DNA from: Bordetella sp. BOR01
GTDB taxonomy: Bacteria; Pseudomonadota; Gammaproteobacteria; Burkholderiales; Burkholderiaceae_B
Assembly (NCBI RefSeq): GCF_019218885.1
Contig: NZ_JAHUWT010000005.1
Location: forward strand, 62,001-126,000
DNA length: 64,000 nt
Direction of reading: 5' to 3'
The notes under the pieces are model-generated. The model saw only the letters and a list, made by a program, of their open reading frames with translations. It was not told the origin of the DNA and searched no databases. The position numbers and the translations under genes are program-made. Numbering within the stretch: the first letter of the stretch is position 1; each line of letters starts with the position of its first letter. This document shows, piece by piece, positions 36,659 to 47,299 of this stretch.

Positions 36659-37042
36659 CTACTTGCCGCGCACCTGGCCTATCAGCCGGCGGTCGCGCTT
36701 GGTGGGGCGCCCATCGGTGATGGCGCGGGCCGGCTCGGGCGCTAGGCGGCGCATTTCCGCGGCATGCTCGCGCGCGGCAATGCTCTCCGGCGTTTCTTCG
36801 TACAGCCGGCGCGCCACCGGCGCCGGGCCGCGCACGGCGCTCAGCGCCCGCACGCAGACGTGCAGGGCGGGATCTTCCTTGCGCACCGTGATGCGGTCAT
36901 TGACCGCGATGTCGCGCGCCGGCTTGGCGGACTGGTCGTTGACCAGTACCCGCCCCTTGCCGATTTCCTGCGCGGCCAGGCTGCGGGTCTTGTAGAAGCG
37001 CGCCGCCCACAGCCATTTATCGAGTCGCATCTTGTCTGTCAT
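36659..37042 (-). CDS. hslR: Hsp15-like S4-domain RNA-binding protein
   Basis: 127 residues from ATG 37042. The N-terminal S4 domain MRLDKWLWAARFYKTRSLA...GKGRVLVNDQSAKPAR is diagnostic of HslR (heat-shock protein 15), followed by a basic tail (RPTKRDRRLIGQVRGK). In E. coli Hsp15 binds 50S subunits carrying stalled nascent peptide and helps recycle them. The start ATG is in frame with an upstream ATG at 37063; the later one matches the family. It lies 30 bp after the glutathione transferase gene. Confidence 0.88.
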   Translation of the reverse strand: MTDKMRLDKWLWAARFYKTRSLAAQEIGKGRVLVNDQSAKPARDIAVNDRITVRKEDPALHVCVRALSAVRGPAPVARRLYEETPESIAAREHAAEMRRLAPEPARAITDGRPTKRDRRLIGQVRGK

Positions 37043-37072
37043 ATCGCGCCATTTTAGGGGCAAGCGCGTGGC

Positions 37073-37732
37073 TCAATCGCGGTCTGGCGCGCCCAGGGGA
37101 AAGAACGGCCGGTAGGGGCGGGCCTCGTCCACCGCGCGCGCGAACGAGGGGCGCCGCAGCAGGCGGCTTCGGTAGGCGATGACGTTCTGATGGGCCTGGC
37201 CGATCGGTTGGGTCCAGTCGGCATAGAACAGGAAGGGCGCGGCGGCGCAGTCGGCCAGAGTGAAATCGGCACCCGCGGCCCACTGGCGGCCTTGCAGGCG
37301 CTGGTCCAGCCAGGCGTACGCGGTGTCCAGCATGTCGCGCGCCTGTTGCACGCCGTAGGGGTCGCGAGCGTCCGCCGGCCGCAGGGCGTCAGCCACGACT
37401 TTCTGCTGGGGCGTCGAGATGTAGTTGTCGAAAAAGCGGTCCAGCGTGCGCACTTCCAGCGCCGCCCGGGGGTCTTCGGGAATCAGGCGCACGGGGCCGG
37501 GATGGTACAAGCCCAGGTACTCGACGATGCAGCTTGCCTCGATGATGGTGCGGTCGCCGTCGACCAGCATCGGAAAGCGTTTCATCGGCCACCGTTGCGC
37601 CAACCGCTGCATGGCGGGGCTGTCGGGGCCTTCCAGTACCTGCGGCTCGAACGCGATGGCGTTCTCGTAGAAGGCGATCAAGGCCTTCTGGCAGTACGAC
37701 GAGAAGGGGTGGAAATACAGTTGCAGTGCCAT
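37073..37732 (-). CDS. Glutathione S-transferase family protein
   Basis: 219 residues from ATG 37732 (AGGAG 8 bases upstream). A thioredoxin-fold N-terminal domain (LYFHPFSSYCQKALIAFYEN; FPMLVDGDRTIIEASCIVEYL with the glutathione-contacting Glu-Ala/Ser) precedes an all-helical C-terminal domain (WAAGADFTLADCAAAPFLFYADW). Cytoplasmic detoxification or isomerisation with glutathione is expected; the second substrate is unknown. Open frame extends upstream but without a good start. Confidence 0.87.
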   Translation of the reverse strand: MALQLYFHPFSSYCQKALIAFYENAIAFEPQVLEGPDSPAMQRLAQRWPMKRFPMLVDGDRTIIEASCIVEYLGLYHPGPVRLIPEDPRAALEVRTLDRFFDNYISTPQQKVVADALRPADARDPYGVQQARDMLDTAYAWLDQRLQGRQWAAGADFTLADCAAAPFLFYADWTQPIGQAHQNVIAYRSRLLRRPSFARAVDEARPYRPFFPLGAPDRD

Positions 37733-37947
37733 GGTTGGGGCTCCTGGGATAGCAGCAGACGATTCCGCCTTTATCACGACGAACGGGCAGGGCAATAATC
37801 GACATGCCTGCCTGGCTGCCCGCTGCCTGTTCCACCCTGCGCAATCCCGCCCGGGAAGGCCGGTGCTGCCGCGGCAGGCGGGCAAGCGCTTATGCTAATC
37901 TGTTCTTAGCCAGACGCGCCGCATTTACCCCGCTCGCGATCCGGTAG

Positions 37948-39261
<1,314 letters not shown>

Positions 39262-39262
39262 C

Positions 39263-40306
39263 ATGGCTGACGAAAAGAACGGCGGTCCGGCGACCGCGTC
39301 GATGACCATGATCCAGGCATTGCGTTCGGCCATGGACGTGATGCTGGAACGCGACAACAACGTCGTGGTGTTCGGCCAGGACGTCGGTTATTTCGGCGGC
39401 GTATTCCGCTGTACCGAAGGCCTGCAGGCCAAGTACGGTACCTCGCGCGTATTCGATGCGCCGATTTCCGAGGGCGGCATCGTGGGCGTGGCGGTGGGCA
39501 TGGGGGCATACGGCCTGCGGCCGGTTTGCGAGATCCAGTTCGCCGATTACTTCTATCCCGCGTCCGACCAGATCGTGTCGGAAGCCGCGCGGCTGCGTTA
39601 TCGATCGGCGGGCGAGTTCATCGCGCCCATGACCATCCGCATGCCTTGCGGCGGCGGCATCTACGGCGGGCAGACCCACAGCCAGAGTCCCGAGGCCATG
39701 TTCACCCAGGTTTGCGGCTTGCGCACGGTGCTGCCATCCAATCCGTACGATGCCAAGGGCTTGCTGATCGCCGCCATCGAAAGCGACGATCCGGTCATCT
39801 TCCTGGAACCCAAGCGCCTGTACAACGGCCCGTTCGACGGCCACCACGACAGGCCCGTCACGCCCTGGAACAAGCACCCGGGCAGCCAGGTGCCCACCGG
39901 CTACTACACCGTGCCGCTGGAATCGGCCGCCATCGTGCGCCCAGGCGACGCGCTGACCGTGCTGACCTACGGCACCACGGTGCACGTGTCGCTGGCCGCC
40001 GCCCAGGAAACCGGCCTGGATGCCGAGGTCATCGACCTGCGCAGCCTGTGGCCGCTGGACCTGGACACCATCGTCAACTCGGTGCGCAAGACCGGGCGTT
40101 GCGTAGTGGTGCACGAAGCCACGCGCACCTGCGGCTTTGGCGCCGAGCTGATAGCGCTGGTGCAGGAACATTGCTTCCACCACCTGGAAGCGCCCATCGA
40201 ACGCGTGACCGGCTGGGACACGCCCTACCCGCATGCGCAGGAATGGGCGTATTTTCCCGGACCGGTCCGCGTGGGCGCGGCCTTCCAACGCGTGATGGAG
40301 GCATGA
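39263..40306 (+). CDS. bkdA2: Branched-chain 2-oxoacid dehydrogenase E1 beta subunit
   Basis: 347 residues from ATG 39263, 1 bp after the E1alpha stop. Transketolase-like pyrimidine-binding domain (VVVFGQDVGYFGGVFRCTEGL; FDAPISEGGIVGVAVGMGAYGLRPV with the ThDP-activating Glu) and C-terminal domain (LTVLTYGTTVHVSLAAAQETGLDAEVIDLRSLWPLD). It forms the alpha2beta2 E1 of the branched-chain complex. It is more like Bkd than pyruvate dehydrogenase beta because of the E1alpha partner and the operon order. Confidence 0.93.
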   Translation: MADEKNGGPATASMTMIQALRSAMDVMLERDNNVVVFGQDVGYFGGVFRCTEGLQAKYGTSRVFDAPISEGGIVGVAVGMGAYGLRPVCEIQFADYFYPASDQIVSEAARLRYRSAGEFIAPMTIRMPCGGGIYGGQTHSQSPEAMFTQVCGLRTVLPSNPYDAKGLLIAAIESDDPVIFLEPKRLYNGPFDGHHDRPVTPWNKHPGSQVPTGYYTVPLESAAIVRPGDALTVLTYGTTVHVSLAAAQETGLDAEVIDLRSLWPLDLDTIVNSVRKTGRCVVVHEATRTCGFGAELIALVQEHCFHHLEAPIERVTGWDTPYPHAQEWAYFPGPVRVGAAFQRVMEA

Positions 40307-40307
40307 C

Positions 40308-41651
40308 ATGGGAATCCACATCATCAAGATGCCCGACATCGGCGAAGGCATTGCCGAAGTCGAACTGGTGGGCTGGCATGTAAGCGTGGGCGATACGGTG
40401 GCCGACGACCAGCCACTGGCCGACGTGATGACAGACAAGGCCACCGTCGAGATCCCCTCGCCGGTGGTGGGCAAGGTGGTGGCGCTGGGTGGCAACGTGG
40501 GCGATGTCATGGCCGTGGGCAGCGAGCTCATCCGGCTGGAAGTCGAGGGCGCCGGCAACGCCCGCGCCGACGCCGCGCCCGCGCGCCCCAGCCCGGAAAC
40601 AGCGGGAGGCCAGGCCGAGCCGGCCGCGCCAGCGCCCGCGCCCGCGCCCGCGCCGGCGCCGGCAACGCCCGCGTCCAAACCTGAAGGCCAGGCCCATGCC
40701 GAATCCAGTACCCGGGCCGCCGCTGAGCCCGTTACCGCCACCGCCACGCCGGCGCCGGTGCGCCAGCCCGGCGAGCGGCCTCTGGCGTCGCCCGCCGTGC
40801 GCAAGCGCGCCTGGGACATGGGCATCGAACTGCGTTTCGTGCAGGGCCGCGGCCCTGCCGGCCGCATCCTGCACGAAGACCTCGATGCCCATGTGCAAGG
40901 GCAAGGTGCCGCCGTGCCCGCCGCCCGGTCCGGATACAGCGAACGCCACGACGAACAGCAAGTGCCGGTGGTGGGCCTGCGCCGCAAGATCGCGCAAAAA
41001 ATGCAGGAATCCAAGCGCCGCATTCCGCATTTCAGCTATGTCGAGGAAATCGATGTCACCGAGCTGGAAGGCCTGCGCGTGCAGCTCAATCGCAAGTTCG
41101 GCACGTCGCGTGGCAAGTTGACGCTGCTGCCTTTGCTGGCGCGTGCCATGGTGATCGCGCTGCGCGATTTCCCGCAGATCAACGCGCGCTATGACGACGA
41201 GGCCGGCGTGGTCACCCGCTACGGCGCGGTGCACCTGGGCGTGGCCACGCAGACCGATGCCGGGCTGATCGTGCCGGTAGTGCGCCACGCCGAGACGCGC
41301 GACATCTGGTCGCTGGCCGCAGAGATCGCGCGCTTGGCGCAGGCCGTGCGCAGCGGCAAGGCCGAGCGCGATGCGTTAAGTGGGTCCACCATCACCCTGA
41401 CCAGCCTGGGCGCGCTGGGCGGCATCGTCAGCACGCCGGTGATCAATCACCCCGAAGTCGGCATCGTGGGCGTGAACCGCATCGTCGAGCGGCCGGCTAT
41501 CCACCAGGGCGCGGTGATGGCCCGCAAGCTGATGAACCTGTCCTCGTCGTTCGATCACCGCGTGGTCGATGGCATGGATGCGGCGCAATTCATCCAGGCG
41601 GTGCGTGCGCTGCTGGAACAGCCCGCGCTGCTTTTCGTGGAGACGCCATGA
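40308..41651 (+). CDS. bkdB: Branched-chain 2-oxoacid dehydrogenase E2 (dihydrolipoyl acyltransferase)
   Basis: 447 residues. One N-terminal lipoyl domain with the lipoylated Lys44 in [11 protein letters not shown] long Ala-Pro linker (about 85-155). A peripheral-subunit-binding domain ([22 protein letters not shown]...GRILHEDL, about 160-200). The C-terminal catalytic domain carries [13 protein letters not shown] with His417 and Asp421. It passes the branched acyl group from E1 to CoA and forms the complex core. It starts 1 bp after E1beta and overlaps the E3 gene by 4 bp. Confidence 0.94.
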   Translation: MGIHIIKMPDIGEGIAEVELVGWHVSVGDTVADDQPLADVMTDKATVEIPSPVVGKVVALGGNVGDVMAVGSELIRLEVEGAGNARADAAPARPSPETAGGQAEPAAPAPAPAPAPAPATPASKPEGQAHAESSTRAAAEPVTATATPAPVRQPGERPLASPAVRKRAWDMGIELRFVQGRGPAGRILHEDLDAHVQGQGAAVPAARSGYSERHDEQQVPVVGLRRKIAQKMQESKRRIPHFSYVEEIDVTELEGLRVQLNRKFGTSRGKLTLLPLLARAMVIALRDFPQINARYDDEAGVVTRYGAVHLGVATQTDAGLIVPVVRHAETRDIWSLAAEIARLAQAVRSGKAERDALSGSTITLTSLGALGGIVSTPVINHPEVGIVGVNRIVERPAIHQGAVMARKLMNLSSSFDHRVVDGMDAAQFIQAVRALLEQPALLFVETP

Positions 41652-43045
41652 GCGACACCCGCAGCACCACCCTGTTGATAATAGGCGGCGGGCCCGGCGG
41701 CTATGTGGCGGCCATCCGCGCCGGCCAGTTGGGCGTGTCCACTATCGTGGTCGAAGGCCGGCAGCCGGGCGGCACTTGCCTGAACATCGGCTGCATTCCG
41801 TCCAAGGCCTTGATCCACGCCGCCCACGAGTACGAACGCGCGCACGATTACGCCGGCACGTCGCCGCTGGGCATTTCCGTGCAGGCGCCGGCCATCGACA
41901 TCGCCAAGACGGTGGCATGGAAAGACGGTATCGTCGGCCGGCTGACCAGCGGCGTGGCGGCCCTGCTGAAGAAGAACGGCGTGCAGTTGGTGCGCGGCTG
42001 GGCGCGCGTGCTTGACGGCAAGACCGTCGAGGTCGATACCGGGCAAGGCACGCAGCGCATCCAGTGCGAACACCTGCTGCTGGCAGCCGGATCCGAACCC
42101 ATGCCCTTGGCGTCCATGCCATTCGGCGGCAAGGTGATTTCGTCTACCGAAGCTTTGTCGCCTTCGGCCATCCCGGGCCGCCTGGTGGTGGTGGGCGGCG
42201 GCTATATCGGACTGGAGCTGGGCACGGTGTATCGCAAGCTGGGCGCCCAGGTTACCGTGGTCGAGGCGCAGGACCGCATCCTGCCCACCTACGATGCCGA
42301 ATTGACCAAGCCGGTGGCGGCCGCCCTGGCGCGCATGGGTGTCGAGCTATACCTGGGACGCAAGGTGCTGGGGCTGAATGCGGCCGGCGACGCCGTGCGC
42401 GTGCAGGATGCCTCCGGCGCCGAAGCCGTATTGCCGGCCGACCAGGTCTTGCTGGCCATCGGGCGACGGCCCCGCACCCTGGGCTGGGGCCTGGAAAACC
42501 TGCAACTGGACCGCGCCGGCAATGCCCTGCGCATCGACGACCAGTGCCGCACATCGATGCGCAATGTCTGGGCTATTGGCGATATCGCGGGCGAGCCCAT
42601 GCTGGCCCACCGGGCCATGGCTCAGGGCGAGATGGTGGCCGAACTGGTGGCCGGCCAGCGCCGCCGGTTCACGCCCGCGTCGATTCCGGCGGTGTGTTTT
42701 ACCGATCCGGAAATCGTGACGGCTGGCCTGGCGCCGCCCCAGGCGCAGGCCGCCGGGCTGGACTGCCTGGTAGCGGCGTTTCCGTTCGCCGCCAACGGAC
42801 GGGCCATGACGCTGGAATCCACTGATGGCTTCGTGCGCGTGGTGGCTCGCCGCGACAATCATCTGGTCGTCGGGTGGCAGGCGGTGGGCAAGGGGGTGTC
42901 CGAACTGGCGGCGGCGTTCTCGCAGTCGCTGGAAATGGGCGCGCGGCTGGAAGACGTGGCCGGCACCATCCATGCCCATCCCACCTTGGGCGAAGCCGTA
43001 CAGGAAGCAGCCCTGCGCGCGCTAGGCCACGCGCTGCATATCTAG
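41648..43045 (+). CDS. lpdV: Dihydrolipoyl dehydrogenase (E3) of the branched-chain complex
   Basis: 465 residues. FAD motif [12 protein letters not shown] (11-22), redox pair Cys44/Cys49 in [16 protein letters not shown] motif [13 protein letters not shown], and the C-terminal His-Glu pair in [16 protein letters not shown]. It reoxidises dihydrolipoamide on E2 with NAD+. Its place as last gene of the bkd operon, overlapping bkdB, marks it as the dedicated E3 (LpdV type) rather than the pyruvate dehydrogenase one. Confidence 0.93.
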   Translation: MSDTRSTTLLIIGGGPGGYVAAIRAGQLGVSTIVVEGRQPGGTCLNIGCIPSKALIHAAHEYERAHDYAGTSPLGISVQAPAIDIAKTVAWKDGIVGRLTSGVAALLKKNGVQLVRGWARVLDGKTVEVDTGQGTQRIQCEHLLLAAGSEPMPLASMPFGGKVISSTEALSPSAIPGRLVVVGGGYIGLELGTVYRKLGAQVTVVEAQDRILPTYDAELTKPVAAALARMGVELYLGRKVLGLNAAGDAVRVQDASGAEAVLPADQVLLAIGRRPRTLGWGLENLQLDRAGNALRIDDQCRTSMRNVWAIGDIAGEPMLAHRAMAQGEMVAELVAGQRRRFTPASIPAVCFTDPEIVTAGLAPPQAQAAGLDCLVAAFPFAANGRAMTLESTDGFVRVVARRDNHLVVGWQAVGKGVSELAAAFSQSLEMGARLEDVAGTIHAHPTLGEAVQEAALRALGHALHI

Positions 43046-43083
43046 CGGCTTGTGCCCGTGTCTGTTGTGTCTTGAGCCGGCCG

Positions 43084-43112
43084 GGTGTCAGGCACCTTGC
43101 GTGTCCGACACC
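43084..43112. repeat. Compound inverted repeat at the bkd / membrane-protein gene junction
   Basis: GGTGTCAGGCACC (43084-43096) and GTGTCCGACACC (43101-43112) each contain an inverted repeat, and the outer arms GGTGTC/GACACC also pair. It overlaps the stop of the minus-strand gene and lies 38 bp after the E3 stop, where a bidirectional terminator would fit, but there is no U-run. A degenerate copy lies at 48872-48897. Confidence 0.5.
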
Positions 43113-43861
43113 GCCTTCCCGGCGCCCGCAATTTGTCCGGGCGGCACGGCCCCGGGGGCGGGCGCATGGTCGATCGCATACTGCAGCAGCCGGATCACCT
43201 GCGCGCGCCTGCTCGGGGCGATGACGGCGAACGCGAGCAGGTAGAAGCAGCCTGCCAGGATCAACGGCGTCCAGAACCACAGGTTGGCTTGGCTTTCCGC
43301 CAGTTTCAACGCGGACACGGATAGCGCCAGGATGCCGGGAAACAGGCCGATCCTGGTGATGTCGCCGGCCAGCAAGGCAACACGCTTGCCGAGGTCGTCG
43401 GTATGGTGCTGATACTGCAGCAGCGCGTATTCCAGTATCGGCCGAGGCAGGCGCGACAGCTCGGCCAGGTAAAGGGCATCGCCATGCAGGTCGGCCCGGA
43501 TGTGCGCGAAGATGGCCTGGTCCGGTTGCTTGCGATGCTGCCATAGCGTTTTGCAAAGAAAGTACAGCATGGCGGCCAGGCTGCCTATGCTGATCAGGAC
43601 GATCAGCATCGCCAGCACGAAGATTATCGAACCCAGCCAACCCGGTGGCGCTGTCATCCACTTCTGCACCATGGCCAGTAGCGCCGCGACCAGGGCCAGG
43701 CCTATCATCCCTATGCTGGAACCGCGCTGCAGGCGGTCGATGCGGCGTCCGATGTCGTCTGAATGCAAGTCTTTGCCGCGCGAGGTATGCATCATCCTGT
43801 CGATCAGGTCGGCAAGTTTTTCCAGCGCGGCGGCGTCGAATAAAGCATACGGTGGTGTCAT
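43088..43861 (-). CDS. Hypothetical inner-membrane protein
   Basis: 257 residues with no family I recognise. Four hydrophobic segments: IGMIGLALVAALLAMVQ, LGSIIFVLAMLIVLISIGSLAAMLYFL, ITRIGLFPGILALSVSAL and LILAGCFYLLAFAVIAP. Soluble parts are short and helical (AALEKLADLIDRMM; DALYLAELSRLPRPILEYALLQYQHH). It is monocistronic, convergent with the bkd operon and 26 bp from the tail of nothing else on its strand. Function unknown. Confidence 0.72.
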   Translation of the reverse strand: MTPPYALFDAAALEKLADLIDRMMHTSRGKDLHSDDIGRRIDRLQRGSSIGMIGLALVAALLAMVQKWMTAPPGWLGSIIFVLAMLIVLISIGSLAAMLYFLCKTLWQHRKQPDQAIFAHIRADLHGDALYLAELSRLPRPILEYALLQYQHHTDDLGKRVALLAGDITRIGLFPGILALSVSALKLAESQANLWFWTPLILAGCFYLLAFAVIAPSRRAQVIRLLQYAIDHAPAPGAVPPGQIAGAGKAVSDTQGA

Positions 43862-43909
43862 GGCGTCCAGCGGTGCTTGGGGCGGGCATCCACTATACCC
43901 GCGACCGCT

Positions 43910-45067
43910 TCAGGCCAGTACTCCTTTCGCAATCGTATTGCGCTGTATCTCGCTGGTGCCCGTCACGATGCGGTACAGCCGCAGCCGGCGGAAGATGAAT
44001 TCCACGGGATGGTTTTTGGTGACGCCTACGTTGCCGTGGATCTGCATGGCCTTGTCGGCGATCTCGAAGCAGCGCTCGGAGACGAACAGCTTGCACATGG
44101 CAGCCAGGGTGCGCACGTCGTCACCGGCATCGGCGCGTTCGGCGGCGCCCAACACCATTTGCTCGCACGCGTACAGCGCGGCCGCCATGTCGGCCAGCAT
44201 GTGCTGGATGGCCTGGAAACGGCTGATCGGGCCGCCGAATTGCTGGCGCGTCTTGGCGTAGTCCACGGCCATCCGGAACGCCTGCCGGGCCAGACCGATC
44301 ATGGTGGGGCAGTGCAGCAGCCGGTTCACGCTGACCCGGTTCATGGCGATGCGAAATCCTTGGCCGGGCTGGCCGATCAGGTTCTTCTTCGGCACGCGCA
44401 CCTGGTCCAGCACGATATCGGCGTCCACGTACTGGCCCGTCATGGGAACGCAGTCATGCAGCAGGCGAACGCCGGGCTGATCCAGGTCGATCAGAATGGC
44501 CGAGATGCCATCGGCGCCCTTGTCCGGGTCGGTGACGCACAGCGTGACAGCAAAGTCGGCGAATATCGACGCGGTGATGTAGTGCTTCACGCCCGTGATC
44601 ACGTAGTCGTCGCCGTCTTCCACGGCCAGCGTGCGCAGGCTGGTGGCGTCCGAGCCCGATTGCGGCTCGGTCATCGCGAAGCACGCGCCGCGCTCGGCGT
44701 TGACCACCGGCATGATGTAGCGTTCGAGCTGGTAGGGCGTGGCATAGCGAACCAGGTTGCCGATGCGCGACGGCCCGCCCCAGTCGCCCAGCACATGCGG
44801 AAACAGAATCGCGCCGGACGCGGCAGCGTCGTCTTTCAATACGCACAGATCGCGATACGGCAGCGCCTGGCCGCCGATTTCCTTGGGCAATTGCAACCCG
44901 TACAGGCCTAGTTCGCGCGAGCGTTGCCAGATCGACTTGACCAGGTCGCGCGAGAACTCATCTTCGTACCCCAGGCCCAGCTTGCGTTCCAGGGGCAGCA
45001 ATTCGTCGTGCAGGTAATGATGCAGGCGGTCGCGCAATGCGGCCAGCGCAGGGCTGTCTTGGGCCAT
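43910..45067 (-). CDS. Acyl-CoA dehydrogenase
   Basis: 385 residues from ATG 45067. N-terminal helical domain, FAMTEPQSGSDATSLRT as the middle-domain FAD/substrate signature, and MQIHGNVGVTKNHPVEFIFRRLRLYRIVTGTSEIQRNTIAKGVL at the C-terminus. It makes a 2,3-enoyl-CoA and passes electrons to ETF. The divergent LysR gene starts 87 bp away with a T-N11-A box between them. Its catalytic Glu position cannot be fixed by eye. The nearby acyl-CoA ligase (47300) may supply its substrate. Confidence 0.88.
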   Translation of the reverse strand: MAQDSPALAALRDRLHHYLHDELLPLERKLGLGYEDEFSRDLVKSIWQRSRELGLYGLQLPKEIGGQALPYRDLCVLKDDAAASGAILFPHVLGDWGGPSRIGNLVRYATPYQLERYIMPVVNAERGACFAMTEPQSGSDATSLRTLAVEDGDDYVITGVKHYITASIFADFAVTLCVTDPDKGADGISAILIDLDQPGVRLLHDCVPMTGQYVDADIVLDQVRVPKKNLIGQPGQGFRIAMNRVSVNRLLHCPTMIGLARQAFRMAVDYAKTRQQFGGPISRFQAIQHMLADMAAALYACEQMVLGAAERADAGDDVRTLAAMCKLFVSERCFEIADKAMQIHGNVGVTKNHPVEFIFRRLRLYRIVTGTSEIQRNTIAKGVLA

Positions 45068-45133
45068 GGTGTCTCCTTGTGCAGCCCTCAGCTTGACAGC
45101 TTCCACCTTCTTCGCAATTATCTTTTCTTTGGT

Positions 45134-45152
45134 CTTGATAACCAGGCGGAAT
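45134..45152. promoter_or_regulatory. LysR-type T-N11-A box between acyl-CoA dehydrogenase and lysR
   Basis: CTTGATAACCAGGCGGAAT sits directly before the lysR start and contains T-N11-A inside ATAACCAGGCGGAAT. It matches 17 of 19 positions of the sequence at 47179-47197. Autoregulation and control of the divergent dehydrogenase are expected (inference). Confidence 0.65.
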
Positions 45153-45154
45153 CA

Positions 45155-46069
45155 ATGAGGCTCGAAGATCTGGATTATTTCCTGGCCGTGGCGCGTACCG
45201 GCCATGTGGGGCGCGCCGCCGATGGCATGGGTATCAGCCAACCTGCCCTGACCAAAGGCATCCGCCGCCTGGAAGACGAGCTCAAGCTGCAGTTGTTCGT
45301 GCGCACGCCCAAGGGCATGGAGCTGACCATGCCGGGCAGGGCGTTCTACCAGCGCAGCCTGCAGGCCAGGCGCGAACTGGACGAGGCGCTGCGCGAGGCG
45401 GGCGATTTGCATCGCGGCAGCATCGGGCTGGTGCGCGTGGGCGTGACCCCGCTGCTGGTCGAGCCGGTATTCAACCAGGCGTGTATCGACCTGATGGCCC
45501 AGCGGCCGGCGGCCAAGATCAATGTGATGGTGTCGCTCAACGATGCGCTGATTCCGGCGTTGCGCCAGGGCGACCTGGATTTTTCTATCAGTTCGCTGCA
45601 CGATTCGGCGGCGCCGGCCGAGTTCGACCGTATCCCGTTGTTTCGCGACAGCCTGTTCGTGGCGGCGCGGCAGGGGCATCCGGTGTTCGATCGCGCGAAA
45701 ATCCGCTTCGACCACCTGGTCGGCTACGGCTGGATGCTGCCTGGCCTGCAAGTGGCGTCACGGCGCTGGTTGCAGACGCGCTTCGAGCAGCGGGGCGCGC
45801 CGTCGCCCGAGATCGTGATCGAATCCAATTCATCGGTATCCAGCCTGGTCAGCATCTTGCACAGCACCGACCTGCTGACCGTGATCAGCGAGATCACGCT
45901 GCGCTCCGAGGCGGGCAAGGGCCTGGCCATCGTGCCGCTGGAGGACGCCACCTGGCACCGCGAGATCGGCATCATGACGCGCCACGGCAGTTACCAGTCG
46001 CCCTTGGCGCAGCGCCTGATCGAGATCCTGCGAGAACGCGCCCGGGTGAGCACGCCGCGCGGGCGCTGA
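45155..46069 (+). CDS. LysR family transcriptional regulator
   Basis: 304 residues from ATG 45155. The N-terminal winged helix-turn-helix MRLEDLDYFLAVARTGHVGRAADGMGISQPALTKGIRRLEDELKLQLFVRT is textbook LysR. The effector domain follows (GLVRVGVTPLLVEPVF; YQSPLAQRLIEILRER). It diverges from the acyl-CoA dehydrogenase gene and faces a Bug receptor gene 5 bp after its stop. Shared operator-like boxes suggest that it also controls the Bug receptor and acyl-CoA ligase promoters around 47062-47299. The inducer is unknown. Confidence 0.9.
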   Translation: MRLEDLDYFLAVARTGHVGRAADGMGISQPALTKGIRRLEDELKLQLFVRTPKGMELTMPGRAFYQRSLQARRELDEALREAGDLHRGSIGLVRVGVTPLLVEPVFNQACIDLMAQRPAAKINVMVSLNDALIPALRQGDLDFSISSLHDSAAPAEFDRIPLFRDSLFVAARQGHPVFDRAKIRFDHLVGYGWMLPGLQVASRRWLQTRFEQRGAPSPEIVIESNSSVSSLVSILHSTDLLTVISEITLRSEAGKGLAIVPLEDATWHREIGIMTRHGSYQSPLAQRLIEILRERARVSTPRGR

Positions 46070-46074
46070 GGCGA

Positions 46075-47061
46075 TCAGTTGGTGCTGAGCCCCAGCTTTT
46101 TGATCAACGGGCCGTAGCGGTTCGATTCTTCATCGATCAATTGCCGGAATTGTGCCTGCGTTCCTGCGATGGGCTTGAATGACTGGGATTGCAGCGCCTT
46201 CTTCACATCGGGCTGGTTCACGACCTTGACCAGGGCCTGGTTCAGGCGCTCGACGATTTCGGGCGGCGTGCCCTTGGGTACGGCGATACCGCCCCAACTG
46301 CCGCTTTCAAAGCCGGGATAGCCGGCCTCGGCCACGGTGGGCACCTGCGGCAGCGAACTGGCCCGTTCGGCGCTGGTGACGGCTATGGCCCGCACCTTGC
46401 CGCCCTCGATGAAGGCCATGGCGGGGGCGACCGCAATGATGCCCATACCGACCTGCCCGCCGGCCAGGTCGTTGATCATGTTGCTGCCGCCGCGATACGG
46501 CACATGCAGTGCATCGATGCCGAAATGCTGCTTTACCGCCTCGAAGGTCAGGTGCATGGACGAGCCCACGCCCGGACTGCCGTAGCTGAGCTTGCCTGGA
46601 TGCGCCTTGGAGTACGCCACCAGCTCGGCCATATTGTGGATGGGCAGGCTGCTGTTGACCAGTATCACATGCGGCGACAGGCTGATGCCCGCCACGGGCA
46701 CCAGGTCGGCGATGGGGTCGAACGACAGGTTCGGCGTCAGGTGCTTGGCGATGGGGAAATTGCCGCCGTATTCCAGCAAGGTGTAGCCATCGGCGGGGGC
46801 ATTCGCGACCTTGGCGCCGCCGATGCTGCCGCCGCCGCCGCCCACGTTTTCAACAATGATGTTCTGCCCCAGCTCGCGGCCCAGCGGGTCGGCGACCAGG
46901 CGGGCGATGTAGTCGAACTGCCCGCCGGCGGTGAAGGGCACTACCAGGCGTATCGGCCGGTCGGGGTAGTTGCCTGCCCGGGCCGGCGCGGGCGCGAGCG
47001 CTGCCAGGCCCAGCGTGATGGCGGCCGAGGCCAGCCAGGGGCGAAAATCGCGTAGGTGCAT
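46075..47061 (-). CDS. Bug family periplasmic tricarboxylate-type solute receptor
   Basis: 328 residues with a Sec signal peptide (AITLGLAALAPAPARAG). YPDRPIRLVVPFTAGGQFDYIARLVADPLGRELGQNIIVEN is the Bug N-terminal signature; YGSPGVGSSMHLTFEAVK and VPYRGGSNMINDLAGGQVGMG line the ligand site. Bug proteins bind small carboxylates or amides and feed tripartite (TctAB) transporters or act as sensors. No TctAB membrane genes are nearby, so it is an orphan receptor. It diverges from the acyl-CoA ligase gene over LysR-type boxes. Confidence 0.92.
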   Translation of the reverse strand: MHLRDFRPWLASAAITLGLAALAPAPARAGNYPDRPIRLVVPFTAGGQFDYIARLVADPLGRELGQNIIVENVGGGGGSIGGAKVANAPADGYTLLEYGGNFPIAKHLTPNLSFDPIADLVPVAGISLSPHVILVNSSLPIHNMAELVAYSKAHPGKLSYGSPGVGSSMHLTFEAVKQHFGIDALHVPYRGGSNMINDLAGGQVGMGIIAVAPAMAFIEGGKVRAIAVTSAERASSLPQVPTVAEAGYPGFESGSWGGIAVPKGTPPEIVERLNQALVKVVNQPDVKKALQSQSFKPIAGTQAQFRQLIDEESNRYGPLIKKLGLSTN

Positions 47062-47182
47062 GGATGTCTCCTATGAACACGCCAGCAGGCTGTGGGCGCC
47101 TGTCGTGGCTTCTTGTCGTGTTGACTGGCCCTAGATTTAACCCGCGCCCATCCGGCGGGCGATGCCGTATCCGCGCATCTTG

Positions 47183-47223
47183 ATAACCATGCGGTATGAA
47201 CCAGCACGATAACGGCGCGGTAT
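47183..47223. promoter_or_regulatory. Two LysR-type T-N11-A boxes between Bug receptor and acyl-CoA ligase
   Basis: ATAACCATGCGGTAT (47183-47197) and ATAACGGCGCGGTAT (47209-47223) are two copies, 26 bp apart, of the same partial dyad ATAAC-N5-GGTAT, each with T-N11-A. The first, with its CTTG flank, matches the site before the lysR gene (45134-45152) at 17 of 19 positions. Confidence 0.7.
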
Positions 47224-47299
47224 GGAAAATCGCGCCCGGGTTATCCCGCCGGCCCCGCGCTGCCTCACCATCGTGCTATGGAAACGAAGGAGGCATCCG

